Of a DNA stretch of 8,465 bases, positions 1 to 6,455 are shown piece by piece. Each line of letters starts with the position of its first letter. Position 1 is the first letter of the stretch. The translations under genes were made by a program, and so were the position numbers. Origin of the DNA: Acidobacteriota bacterium (lineage in GTDB: Bacteria > Acidobacteriota > Thermoanaerobaculia > Thermoanaerobaculales > Thermoanaerobaculaceae); NCBI GenBank assembly GCA_021782525.1, contig JAJXUY010000048.1, positions 1 to 8,465 of the forward strand. Direction: 5' to 3'. The notes under the pieces were generated by a model. The model made no database searches. It was not told the DNA's origin and was given only the letters and a program-made list of their open reading frames with translations.

Positions 1-2
1 TC

Positions 3-1493
3 GTGCCGGTGGCGCTCGCCGCGCTCGGTTGGGGCGCCGTGCGCCAGCTCTCGGAGGCGCGCCGGCGGTCGCTCGTCCGCCTCGCCGTCTGGGCGGCGGT
101 GATCGAGGCGGTCCTCGTGCTCCTCTTCTTGCGGCCGGAGTGGCAGCCGCAGATCTTCCACGACTTCGCCGGCCTGGTGGGCCGCTACGACTGGATCGGC
201 ACCCTCGGCAACCCCGCCGACGTGGCCACCTTCCTCGCGCTCCCCGCCTTGCTCGCCGCCGGGCGCGCCCTCGCCGCCCGGCGACACCGCGCCGTCTGGT
301 GGGTGGCCACCGCGCTGCTCGCCGGCGTCGTGCTCGGGACGCGCACGATCACCGGCGCGCTCGCGCTCGCGGCCGGCGCGCTGGTGATCGGCTGGCGCGC
401 GGCGCCGCCGCGCCGGCGGCTCGCGATCGCCGCCGGGCTGGTGCTCGCGACCGTGGTGGTGTTCGCGCTGACGCCGCTCGCCGGGCGGGTGCGCACGGCG
501 GTCACGGAGGTCAAGAGCGGCGGCCTGATCCGGCTCGCCAGCTTCCGCGGCGCGGCGTTCGCCGCGGCCGGGGCGATGCTGGCCGCCCGGCCGCTCACCG
601 GCGTCGGGTTTGGCCTGTTCGAGGCCAACTCGTTCCGCTTCCAGAGCCTCGACGCGCTGGCCGCGCGCGGCCGCGACCTCGGCCTGGTCACCGGGTTCGG
701 CGAGGCGCACGACGAGCCGCTGCAGTACGCCGCCGAGACCGGCCTCGTCGGCCTCGTGCTCGCGATCGCCGGCTTCGCGTTCGCCTGGCGGCGCGGGGCG
801 CGCGGCGGCGGGGTCCTGGATCCGGCGCCGCTCGCCGCCGCCGCGCTCGTGCTCTCGCTCGCCCAGTTCCCGCTCCACCTCGCCGCCATCGCGGCGCAGT
901 GGGCCGTGCTCGCGGCGCTTGCGCTGCCGCCGCTGCCGCCGCCGCCCGCGACCGGCCCGGGACGGGAGCGGTGGCAGTTGCTCGCGATCGGCGTCCTCGG
1001 CGGGCTCGCGGTGGTGACCGCGTGGCAGCGCTACCAGGCGGCCACCGCGTTCGAGCAGGGCAAGGTGCTGGTGAACACGCTGCGCGCCGCGCCGGGGCGC
1101 TCCCCGGTCAAGGCGGGACTGGCCCGCACCGCGTTGGCCAACCTGCAGCGGCGGACGCCCTGGCTGCCGTTCTCGTGGCAGGCCGACGTGATCCTGGGCA
1201 ACCTCGCGGTCGAGGCGGGCGACGCGCGGGCCGCGTTCGCCAGCTTCTCCCGCGCCCTCGCCCTCGCCGACCGTCCGGAAATCCAGTTCGACCTCGGGAT
1301 GGCGCTGCTGATGGCCGGCGATCGCGAGGGCGGGATGGCCCGGCTCGAGCGCGCCGTGCAGCTCAACCCGGTCGTGTTCCGCTCGATCAGCGATGCCGCG
1401 CTGGCGCAGGCGCTGCGCCGCCGCCTCGACGCATCCGGGTACGGGCCGAAGCACGCCTGGATGTACGAGGGCACGGCCGCCGCCAACCCGTGA
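3..1493 (+). CDS. O-antigen ligase/Wzy polymerase-like membrane protein with C-terminal TPR region (5' partial)
   Basis: The reading frame is open from the window's left edge, so the true start probably lies upstream and the N-terminal membrane segments are missing. The visible 496 residues show successive hydrophobic segments. They also contain the region typical of the Wzy_C/O-antigen ligase family: a 'GNPADVATFLAL' segment after a periplasmic-type stretch, then 'GVGFGLFEAN', a long loop, and 'HDEPLQYAAETGLVGLVL' at about residues 236-254. In this family such loops carry the catalytic Arg/His residues. After the last membrane segments, from about residue 390, the protein is soluble. It holds TPR-like helices ('AFASFSRALALADRPEIQFDLGMALLMAGD', 'ARLERAVQLNP'), a common arrangement in bacterial ligase-like proteins. 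Its likely role is polymerising or ligating lipid-linked glycans at the periplasmic face of the inner membrane. The glycan cannot be inferred. GC is very high with strong third-position bias, typical of the chromosomal flanks. Confidence 0.8.
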   Translation: MPVALAALGWGAVRQLSEARRRSLVRLAVWAAVIEAVLVLLFLRPEWQPQIFHDFAGLVGRYDWIGTLGNPADVATFLALPALLAAGRALAARRHRAVWWVATALLAGVVLGTRTITGALALAAGALVIGWRAAPPRRRLAIAAGLVLATVVVFALTPLAGRVRTAVTEVKSGGLIRLASFRGAAFAAAGAMLAARPLTGVGFGLFEANSFRFQSLDALAARGRDLGLVTGFGEAHDEPLQYAAETGLVGLVLAIAGFAFAWRRGARGGGVLDPAPLAAAALVLSLAQFPLHLAAIAAQWAVLAALALPPLPPPPATGPGRERWQLLAIGVLGGLAVVTAWQRYQAATAFEQGKVLVNTLRAAPGRSPVKAGLARTALANLQRRTPWLPFSWQADVILGNLAVEAGDARAAFASFSRALALADRPEIQFDLGMALLMAGDREGGMARLERAVQLNPVVFRSISDAALAQALRRRLDASGYGPKHAWMYEGTAAANP

Positions 1494-1541
1494 GCCACGC
1501 AGCCTCGACCGTGGCCGGATCGGATCGCGGCGCCGCGCCGG

Positions 1542-1546
1542 GGAGG
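1542..1546 (+). promoter_or_regulatory. Shine-Dalgarno sequence of the EamA transporter gene
   Basis: GGAGG lies 7 bases before the GTG at 1554. It decides the start, because the frame is open upstream and no ATG is near. It sits in GGGGAGGGGTCCCC, whose G and C runs could pair and partly mask the site. Confidence 0.7.
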
Positions 1547-1553
1547 GGTCCCC

Positions 1554-2426
1554 GTGGGTGAGCTGTTCGCCCTGCTCACCGCGGTGGTGTGGGCGGTCGC
1601 CGTCATCCTCCTGAAGCGCTCGGGCGAGTCGATCTCGCCGTTCGCGCTCAACCTGTTCCGCGTCGTGGTCTCCACCGCGCTGTTGCTCCCGACGGTCGCG
1701 CTCGCCGGCGAGGCGCGGTGGGCGCAGGGCACCGTGTCCGACGTCCTGATCCTGTTCGCCTCCGGGATCATCGCGATCGCCACCTCCGACACGCTGTTCC
1801 ACATGAGCCTGAACGCCGTCGGCGCCGGGATCTCGGCGATCATCGACTGCCTGTACGCGCCGCTGACCGTGCTGTTCGCCACCGTGCTGCTCGGCGAGCG
1901 CCTCTCCGCGCTGCAGTTCCTCGGCATGGCGCTGGTCGTCACCGGCATCCTCGCCGCCTCCGGCCACGCGCCGCCCAAGGGGGTGCCCGCCCGCCGGATC
2001 GCCCTCGGCGTGGTGTGGGGCGTGCTCGCGATGATCGCGCTCGCGCTCGGGATCGTCATCGCCAAGCCGGTGCTCGACCACTCGCCGGTGCTGTGGGCCA
2101 CCGCCGTACGCCAGATCGGCTGCCTGCTGGTGATGGGGCCGATCGCGCTCGTCTCGCCGCGTCGGCGGGAGTTCCTGAGCGTGTTCCGCCCCTCGCGCAC
2201 CTGGCGAGTCTCGCTCCCGGCAGCCGTGCTCGGTTCATACCTGGCCTTGATCTTCTGGATCGCCGGGATGAAGTACACCAAGGTCGGCGTCGCCGCGATC
2301 CTCAACCAGTCGAGCACCGTCTACGTGCTCATCCTGGCCGCGGTCTTCCTGCACGAGCCGTTCACCCGGCGCAAGCTGCTCGCGTCGGCGCTCGCCGTCG
2401 CCGGCATCGTCCTCGTCACCCTTTAA
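1554..2426 (+). CDS. EamA/DMT-family transporter
   Basis: The 290-residue protein has about ten hydrophobic helices arranged as two EamA repeats, which is the standard length for drug/metabolite transporters of the 10-TMS type. Repeat 1 begins 'GELFALLTAVVWAVAVILLKRSGESISPF' and includes 'YAPLTVLFATVLLGERLSALQFLGMALVVTGI'. Repeat 2 begins near residue 150 and ends 'QSSTVYVLILAAVFLHEPFTRRKLLASALAVAGIVLV'. The 'GE/HEPF...G...V..G' ends of both halves are hallmarks of the family. The protein is an inner-membrane exporter or exchanger of a small metabolite, and the substrate cannot be read from sequence. The GTG start is chosen from the well-placed GGAGG. It lies 60 bases downstream of the ligase-like gene on the same strand, so the two may be co-transcribed. 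A perfect palindrome and a structured repeat follow its stop codon. Confidence 0.88.
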   Translation: MGELFALLTAVVWAVAVILLKRSGESISPFALNLFRVVVSTALLLPTVALAGEARWAQGTVSDVLILFASGIIAIATSDTLFHMSLNAVGAGISAIIDCLYAPLTVLFATVLLGERLSALQFLGMALVVTGILAASGHAPPKGVPARRIALGVVWGVLAMIALALGIVIAKPVLDHSPVLWATAVRQIGCLLVMGPIALVSPRRREFLSVFRPSRTWRVSLPAAVLGSYLALIFWIAGMKYTKVGVAAILNQSSTVYVLILAAVFLHEPFTRRKLLASALAVAGIVLVTL

Positions 2427-2427
2427 G

Positions 2428-2441
2428 CGACGCCGGCGTCG
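2428..2441. repeat. 14-bp perfect palindrome just after the transporter stop
   Basis: CGACGCCGGCGTCG is a perfect palindrome starting two bases after the TAA. It could act as the stem of a terminator-like structure, although no T-run follows it. It could also be the outer end of the adjacent structured repeat. The matching position by the right-hand copy (about 6596-6611) is not palindromic. Confidence 0.5.
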
Positions 2442-2580
2442 GACCATCTGCTGCGTTAGACTCGGCGGATCGGATGCTCACGTAGCCTCCGGCTACGCTC
2501 CGCTCCTCCCGCCTCGTCCGCCTTGCATCTGGCCCAACGGCGGCGTCGCGGCTCCACGCCCCAAGCAGCGGGAGCCTGCC
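2440..2580 (-). repeat. Structured intergenic repeat, left copy
   Basis: Read on the minus strand, this 141-base stretch aligns over its whole length with 6456-6596 read on the plus strand. The first 55 bases align without gaps at 42 of 55 positions, and a 39-base core matches at 35 of 39. The core folds into nested stems. The outer stem pairs 2517-2522 with 2464-2469. The middle stem pairs 2502-2506 with 2472-2477, with one bulged A. The inner hairpin is 2481-2497, with a 7-bp stem and a GGA loop in repeat orientation. Differences from the right copy keep these pairings. Its outer end is 13 bases from the transporter stop. I cannot name the family. A dispersed chromosomal palindromic element or a noncoding RNA are both possible. 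Confidence 0.8.
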
Positions 2581-2958
2581 CGTGGGCGGCGATGTCGTCC
2601 TTAGAGTTGTGCGCTCGGGTCAGTACCCGCCGCAGGCCGCACAGCCTCCCGGCCCAAGCTCACCGCACGCTCGCGCCCCGTACCAACCAGGGCCCCGCCT
2701 TACGGCGTGAAGTGGTGCCACCGATAGACGAGGCTGAAAAGGAACATGGTTCGTCGTCAGTACGCAAACACCGCCAACCCCGGACGACCAACCAAGTTCG
2801 CTGCCCCGGGGTGGGTCGGTGACCCCTCCGTGCAACCAAGGACCGACTCAATTCGACAACAGCACGCGCTAACGCTCTGCCATAAAAATACTTACGTTAC
2901 TTTCCGACCCCCTCAAGACTGCGCCACAGCTATACCACTATTCTCACCTCGGAGGCCA
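2581..2958. other. Gene-free left end of the island
   Basis: No convincing gene is seen. Short open frames on both strands lack recognisable protein character. The plus-strand frame 2746-3021 does have an AAGGA a few bases before its ATG, but it is arginine/proline-rich without domain features and runs through the promoter and into the next gene. Base composition drops across the region, from GC-rich next to the repeat to AT-rich after about 2880. The latter part may hold extra control sequence for the small gene at 2994. Confidence 0.5.
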
Positions 2959-2987
2959 TTGACATATCATGTTACATATGTTATATT
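2959..2987 (+). promoter_or_regulatory. Sigma-70-type promoter with possible operator repeats
   Basis: TTGACA (2959-2964), a 17-base spacer and TATATT (2982-2987) form a near-consensus promoter. The expected transcription start, 6-8 bases after the -10 box, falls at about 2993-2995, on or beside the ATG at 2994, so the message should be leaderless. The spacer holds the palindrome ACATATGT (2974-2981). ATGTTA occurs twice (2969, 2978) and ACATAT twice (2962, 2974). Such short repeats overlapping a promoter suit binding by a ribbon-helix-helix repressor, possibly the protein encoded immediately downstream. The promoter is read directly from the sequence; operator function is inferred. Confidence 0.7.
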
Positions 2988-2993
2988 ACATCC

Positions 2994-3212
2994 ATGGCCA
3001 GAGGATCATCGGGGCGAATAGTCATCGAAATTGACCCCTCCTTGAAGACAGATCTATACATCGCACTCGCTCGCGAGTCACTTACTCTGCGGGCCTGGTT
3101 CGTTGAACGGGCCAAGACTTACCTCTTGGCTCGTTATCAGCCGTCACTATTTGCCGCCGAGCCGGCCCCTCCTCCGTACCACTCTGATTCCGACGACGAG
3201 AAACGCCGATGA
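2994..3212 (+). CDS. Small ribbon-helix-helix-like protein, putative regulator of the methyltransferase operon
   Basis: The 72-residue protein reads as a short beta strand ('GRIVIEIDPSL', about 7-17), helix A ('KTDLYIALARES', 18-29), a turn ('LTL') and helix B ('RAWFVERAKTYLLARY', 33-48). This is the order of a CopG/Arc-type ribbon-helix-helix dimeric DNA-binding fold. The tail is proline-rich and then acidic/basic ('DSDDEKRR') and probably disordered. No Shine-Dalgarno precedes the ATG. The promoter is positioned so that the message should start at that ATG. The stop overlaps the methyltransferase start (ATGA at 3209-3212), so the two are one operon and probably translationally coupled. In many restriction-modification systems a small controller gene, usually helix-turn-helix, sits at this place. 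By analogy this protein may autoregulate the operon. An antitoxin-like or accessory specificity role is the main alternative. The fold is assigned by eye. Confidence 0.65.
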   Translation: MARGSSGRIVIEIDPSLKTDLYIALARESLTLRAWFVERAKTYLLARYQPSLFAAEPAPPPYHSDSDDEKRR

Positions 3213-4915
3213 ATTTCAAGGAACATGAGAGCGCCGCCAAGCTCCGGGGCGGCTACTACACCGACCCCGACATAGCACTGTTTCTCTCCACATGGGCGAC
3301 GGAACGATCCCATGAATCGGTTCTTGAGCCAAGCTGCGGTGACGGCGTGTTCTTTGAGGCGCTCCGCCTTGCCGGCGCCAGGGCGGTTGGGAGGCTCCTG
3401 GCGTGCGAGACCGACGAGATCGAAGCGGTAAAGGCTCGCAAGCGAGCAAGTAGGCTCTTCCCCGCGGCCCAAGTCGATGTGATCAATTCTGATTTCATCG
3501 GCTGGTTCCTGCACGAGGTTAATCGTGGGCCGCAGTTCGACGCAGTTGTCGGTAACCCACCCTTCATCCGTTACCAGTACCTTGAAGAAGCCTTGCAGCG
3601 CCGTTTCGAGAAGCTCTTCTCCTTGCTCGGGGTCCCGTTCACGCGTCATACCAACGCATGGGTACCCTTCGTACTTGCGTCTGTTGCACTTCTCAAACCA
3701 GGCGGGCGGCTCGCGATGGTTGTCCCTGCTGAACTGCTGCACGTTCTCCACACGACGGGACTGCGACGGTACCTCCTCGATACCTGTCAGCAAGTACTCG
3801 TCCTAGACCCCGTTGACCTCTGGTTCGATGGCACCCTCCAGGGCATAGTCCTCCTCCTTGCCGAAAAGCGTGCGCAGGACGACCAACGGCCCACGCGCCT
3901 AGGTGTCGTTGGCGTCGCTTCCAGGAGACTGTTGGCGCGAGAACCTCAGCACTTCGTCGAAACAGCGGATTGGGTTTCCCGAGACGAGGTCAATGGCAAG
4001 TGGATGCTCGCCCTCCTAACGGCAAAGGAGCGAGATCTGCTGAAGAGGCTCGAGCAGACCCGAGGGGTCCACAGACTCTGTCAGCTGGCTGATGTGGATG
4101 TGGGCATTGTTACCGGCGCCAACAAGTTCTTTCTTGTCAATGACGAGGTTGTAACCAGGTTTGATCTTCAACCCTACGCCCATCCGATGTTCGGGCGCAG
4201 TGAACATGTACCGGGCGTGATCTACGACGAAACTGTCCATGCCGCCAACCGTCGTGCAGGGATGCCTACCAACTTTCTCTGGTTCGGCGATGCACCCAGG
4301 AACCGACTCCCCCAGCAGGCCCGCCGCTACATCGAACAGGGCGAGGCAGAACAGCTTCACCTCAGATACAAGTGCCGTATCCGAAACCCTTGGTACAACG
4401 TACCATCGGTTTACCGAACGCCGGTTGCAATGCTCAAGCGGAGTCACGACTTTCCGCGGCTTGTATGGAACCCCCTTGGAGCGTTCACCACCGATACTGC
4501 ATATCGAATCCGAGTGAAACCTGATGTCCCCCAGGCCGCACTCGTGTTTGCATTTGTAACAAGCCTGACCGCACTCACAGCGGAACTTGAGGGACGGCAC
4601 TACGGCGGAGGCGTCTTGGAGCTAGTCCCGTCTGAGATCGAGCGGCTCCTTGTGGCGTTGCCCTCGCGGCGGCGCCCTGCATTGCTAGGGCTGGACGGGG
4701 CTTTTCGACGGAAACAGCAACCGTCCGAGATTCTTGAGCATCAAGACAACGAGATCCTCAGGAAGGTCGGCCTCACCAGTCTGGAGAGCGAAACTCTTCT
4801 TTCTGCGTGGCAACGTCTCCGCAATAGACGTCATCGTGAAAGCGGGGACATTGAAGACGAGCGTCAATCGATGGTGAGCACGAAGGGTTTACCGGTACTT
4901 GCGGAGGGAGCGTGA
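3209..4915 (+). CDS. N6-adenine DNA methyltransferase with TaqI/Eco57I-like C-terminal specificity domain
   Basis: The 568-residue protein carries gamma-class amino-methyltransferase motifs in order. Motif X-like is 'GGYYTDPDIALFLS' (14-27). The SAM-binding motif I is 'LEPSCGDGVF' (39-48). An acidic motif II is 'CETDE' (66-70), and 'NSDF' (93-96) is motif III-like. The catalytic motif IV is NPPF (116-119). 'LKPGGRLAMVVPAELL' follows at 162-177. The C-terminal half resembles the TaqI-type target-recognition domain: 'DVDVGIVTGANKFFLVND' near 295-312, later 'TTDTAYRIRV' and 'YGGGVLELVPSEIERLLVALP'. It should transfer a methyl group from SAM to adenine N6 in a short DNA target, protecting it from the partner nuclease. 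The start overlaps the preceding stop by four bases and is probably used by coupling, as only a weak purine stretch precedes it. The 3' end overlaps the convergent nuclease-half gene by 52 bases. A type IIG fused nuclease is unlikely, since no nuclease domain precedes motif X. Confidence 0.9.
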   Translation: MNFKEHESAAKLRGGYYTDPDIALFLSTWATERSHESVLEPSCGDGVFFEALRLAGARAVGRLLACETDEIEAVKARKRASRLFPAAQVDVINSDFIGWFLHEVNRGPQFDAVVGNPPFIRYQYLEEALQRRFEKLFSLLGVPFTRHTNAWVPFVLASVALLKPGGRLAMVVPAELLHVLHTTGLRRYLLDTCQQVLVLDPVDLWFDGTLQGIVLLLAEKRAQDDQRPTRLGVVGVASRRLLAREPQHFVETADWVSRDEVNGKWMLALLTAKERDLLKRLEQTRGVHRLCQLADVDVGIVTGANKFFLVNDEVVTRFDLQPYAHPMFGRSEHVPGVIYDETVHAANRRAGMPTNFLWFGDAPRNRLPQQARRYIEQGEAEQLHLRYKCRIRNPWYNVPSVYRTPVAMLKRSHDFPRLVWNPLGAFTTDTAYRIRVKPDVPQAALVFAFVTSLTALTAELEGRHYGGGVLELVPSEIERLLVALPSRRRPALLGLDGAFRRKQQPSEILEHQDNEILRKVGLTSLESETLLSAWQRLRNRRHRESGDIEDERQSMVSTKGLPVLAEGA

Positions 4916-5568
4916 AGGTTTAGGACCCTTCCTGTCAGGTCCAACTTATTCCGAAGCACCGACAAGAGTACTCCCCAACGCAGACCGGTCGTATAGTTAT
5001 GTTGGCCCGCCTCTCCGGTTGGCTTGTGGCTGACGAGGAGAGGAAGGACACCGTAACTCACACCAAGAATAAACACCGCCACATCAACCGAGGCCACCTC
5101 AACTAGAGGATGCTGGCTCTCGATAAGCCACTCGCTACAGGCGAATACATCGTTGCGAAAGTACTTAGTGTTATCGATCAATGAACCCCGGACCCTAAAG
5201 TTCGCCCTGGTCAACCGCAGGTCGCCCGTAGGATTGCCCTCCTGTCGTTGTGCATCTGTCCTGCTCAGCGTCTTGCGCCACACGAGTGTCAGCAACTCGA
5301 CCGGTGGTGTTTGCCGGTGACCACGCCCTCTCGGCTTAGCAATGGCCTGAGGCGGGTGTATCGCCGAACGAGTGAACGGCAACCGAAAGTACAGCGATGC
5401 CCCAGGGAAGTTCTGTTCCGCGAGGCGTACCTCTCTATCGCGCTCGAAACTGCGCCGAGTAGCAACCGCGTCGATCGGCCGGTTGGCGCCTCCCCATCGG
5501 AGAAGAGCGCGAAATCGCTCCAGCGTATTGGCGGTTACACGTCTAGCAAATCCGGCGCCCTTCTTCAT
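4864..5568 (-). CDS. Probable B3-like DNA-recognition subunit or half of a PLD-family restriction endonuclease
   Basis: The first ~90 of 234 residues are basic and low in recognisable features. From about residue 96 comes a conserved-looking stretch: 'WRKTLSRTDAQRQEGNPTGDLRLTRANF', 'IDNTKYFRNDVF', 'VDVAVFILGVSYGVLPLLVSHKP', 'EAGQHNYTTGLRWG'. From memory this matches the C-terminal B3-type DNA-binding domain of NgoFVII/BfiI-class restriction enzymes, which is normally fused behind a PLD nuclease domain in one chain. Here the PLD domain is the separate gene immediately upstream. The two frames overlap by an ATGA-type junction (5565-5568). Together they total 412 residues, somewhat longer than the roughly 360-residue BfiI. 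Either these are two coupled subunits or one gene split by a frameshift. The stop lies 52 bases inside the end of the convergent methyltransferase gene. The function would be to recognise the target sequence methylated by the partner. Domain naming is from memory and needs a profile search. Confidence 0.65.
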   Translation of the reverse strand: MKKGAGFARRVTANTLERFRALLRWGGANRPIDAVATRRSFERDREVRLAEQNFPGASLYFRLPFTRSAIHPPQAIAKPRGRGHRQTPPVELLTLVWRKTLSRTDAQRQEGNPTGDLRLTRANFRVRGSLIDNTKYFRNDVFACSEWLIESQHPLVEVASVDVAVFILGVSYGVLPLLVSHKPTGEAGQHNYTTGLRWGVLLSVLRNKLDLTGRVLNLHAPSASTGKPFVLTID

Positions 5569-6101
5569 GCTTCGGTCCAGTAGTCTTTGAAACAGTCATC
5601 CAGACGCTGGAATACTGCCCACTGATTCTCTTTGGAGCGGTTGAGGCGGGCGACCAGGTTCGCCTCAATGTTGTTGACTAGCCCCCCGCGGCTCAGATTG
5701 GACGATCCAACAATTGCCAATGCGCGACCTTCCAATACATCGTCGAAGAGGTAAACCTTCGGGTGGAAGGTACGGCCACGCTCGTGGTACAGGTGAATGC
5801 TGACGGTTTCTCTCGATGCAAACCGGTCAAGCAAGAGATTGACCGCTTCGTAATCCGAACCTGCACCGTCGGGCCCAAACACATCTGCACCCACCGTCAG
5901 GCTCACCGCTCCACCGTCCGCCGCAAACTTGTCAATCGCATCAATGAGCTGGTCATAGGTACCGGAAGCGCTTAGGAAGGCCACCGCAGCACGGAAGCGT
6001 GTCCACTCTGATGACCCCAGCTCAGCGATCAGGCGCGAGAGAAGCGATTGACCACCCGGGCTGTCATAGGGCAGTGTGAGGAGTTCAAGGTCGTCTGCCA
6101 T
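5565..6101 (-). CDS. PLD-family (single HKD motif) nuclease, putative restriction endonuclease catalytic subunit
   Basis: The 178-residue protein has a phospholipase D-fold nuclease signature: H113-x-K115-x4-D120 in 'TFHPKVYLFD', then 'GSSNLSRGG' (132-140) and 'NNIEANL' (143-149), whose glutamate is usual in the family. Only one HKD motif is present, so by analogy with Nuc and BfiI it would dimerise to form one active site. Such enzymes cut DNA through a covalent histidine intermediate and without metal. The preceding 'FRAAVAFLSASGTYDQL' segment is also typical of PLD nucleases next to methyltransferases. The start is fixed: the codon directly before the ATG is an in-frame TGA, and GGAAG lies about 9 bases upstream. 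No separate DNA-recognition domain is visible in this chain. That part appears to be the overlapping downstream gene. A backup PLD helicase-associated role is less likely, because no helicase is nearby. Confidence 0.82.
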   Translation of the reverse strand: MADDLELLTLPYDSPGGQSLLSRLIAELGSSEWTRFRAAVAFLSASGTYDQLIDAIDKFAADGGAVSLTVGADVFGPDGAGSDYEAVNLLLDRFASRETVSIHLYHERGRTFHPKVYLFDDVLEGRALAIVGSSNLSRGGLVNNIEANLVARLNRSKENQWAVFQRLDDCFKDYWTEA

Positions 6102-6104
6102 TCA

Positions 6105-6455
6105 CGCTCTTCCGGAGATGCCCGGCGCCATGGCGAGGCCATACGCTGTCATGTATAGAAGTTACCACGCTGCGGTGCCGCGCCGCTACCTGGACGCAAG
6201 TTTGGGGCCCCTATGTGCTGCCAAGGTGGATAACCAGTTGCACCCAAACAAGAGGGCATGGACCAGAAAGCAATTGGACCTTTGGGGACACGAAGACCAG
6301 CAAAGCGAGGCAGATCAGCAAGACGAACGACTTGTAGCCCCGCGGCCACCAAAGCAGAGCCTGGGACTCAAAAGGGTCGCGATCCGAGCCGGCCGCGCCG
6401 ACCACAGGCCGCGCGGCCTCCCGAACCTCCCTCGAAGACAAGCAGCGCAACGATA
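6105..6455. other. Upstream region of the nuclease arm and right end of the island
   Basis: No recognised gene. On the minus strand TATACA (complement of 6152-6157) is a candidate -10 box for the nuclease operon, but no good -35 is found at the right spacing. A minus-strand frame (6211-6450, 79 residues) encodes one strongly hydrophobic stretch ('SFVLLICLALLVFVS') with plausible codons. It lacks a clear ribosome binding site, so it could be a small membrane protein, a remnant or chance. An 8-bp palindrome GGGGCCCC lies at 6204-6211. Confidence 0.4.

Noticed and set aside
29..1561. Long open frames overlapping the ligase-like gene on both strands
   Set aside because: They are extremely rich in Arg, Ala and Pro with no domain character. 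This is the usual shadow effect in very GC-rich DNA, and the chosen frame has membrane helices and family motifs.
2455..2537. GTTAGAC and GCCCAAC resemble integron attC core sites (GTTRRRY/RYYYAAC) around the left repeat's hairpin
   Set aside because: The order is inside-out for an attC site on either strand, and the right-hand copy of the repeat does not keep either core, so cassette recombination is not supported.
2746..3021. 91-residue plus-strand frame with an AAGGA before its ATG
   Set aside because: The protein has no recognisable features and it runs across the strong promoter and into the regulator gene in another frame.
3137..3793. 218-residue minus-strand frame antisense to the methyltransferase start (and another at 4016-4600)
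   Set aside because: The methyltransferase motifs are all on the plus strand. The antisense frames show no recognisable motif or ribosome binding site.
6102..6152. 16-codon minus-strand leader frame ending directly before the nuclease ATG
   Set aside because: The candidate -10 box (6152-6157) overlaps its start codon, so that start would not be transcribed from it. The abutting stop is more simply chance.
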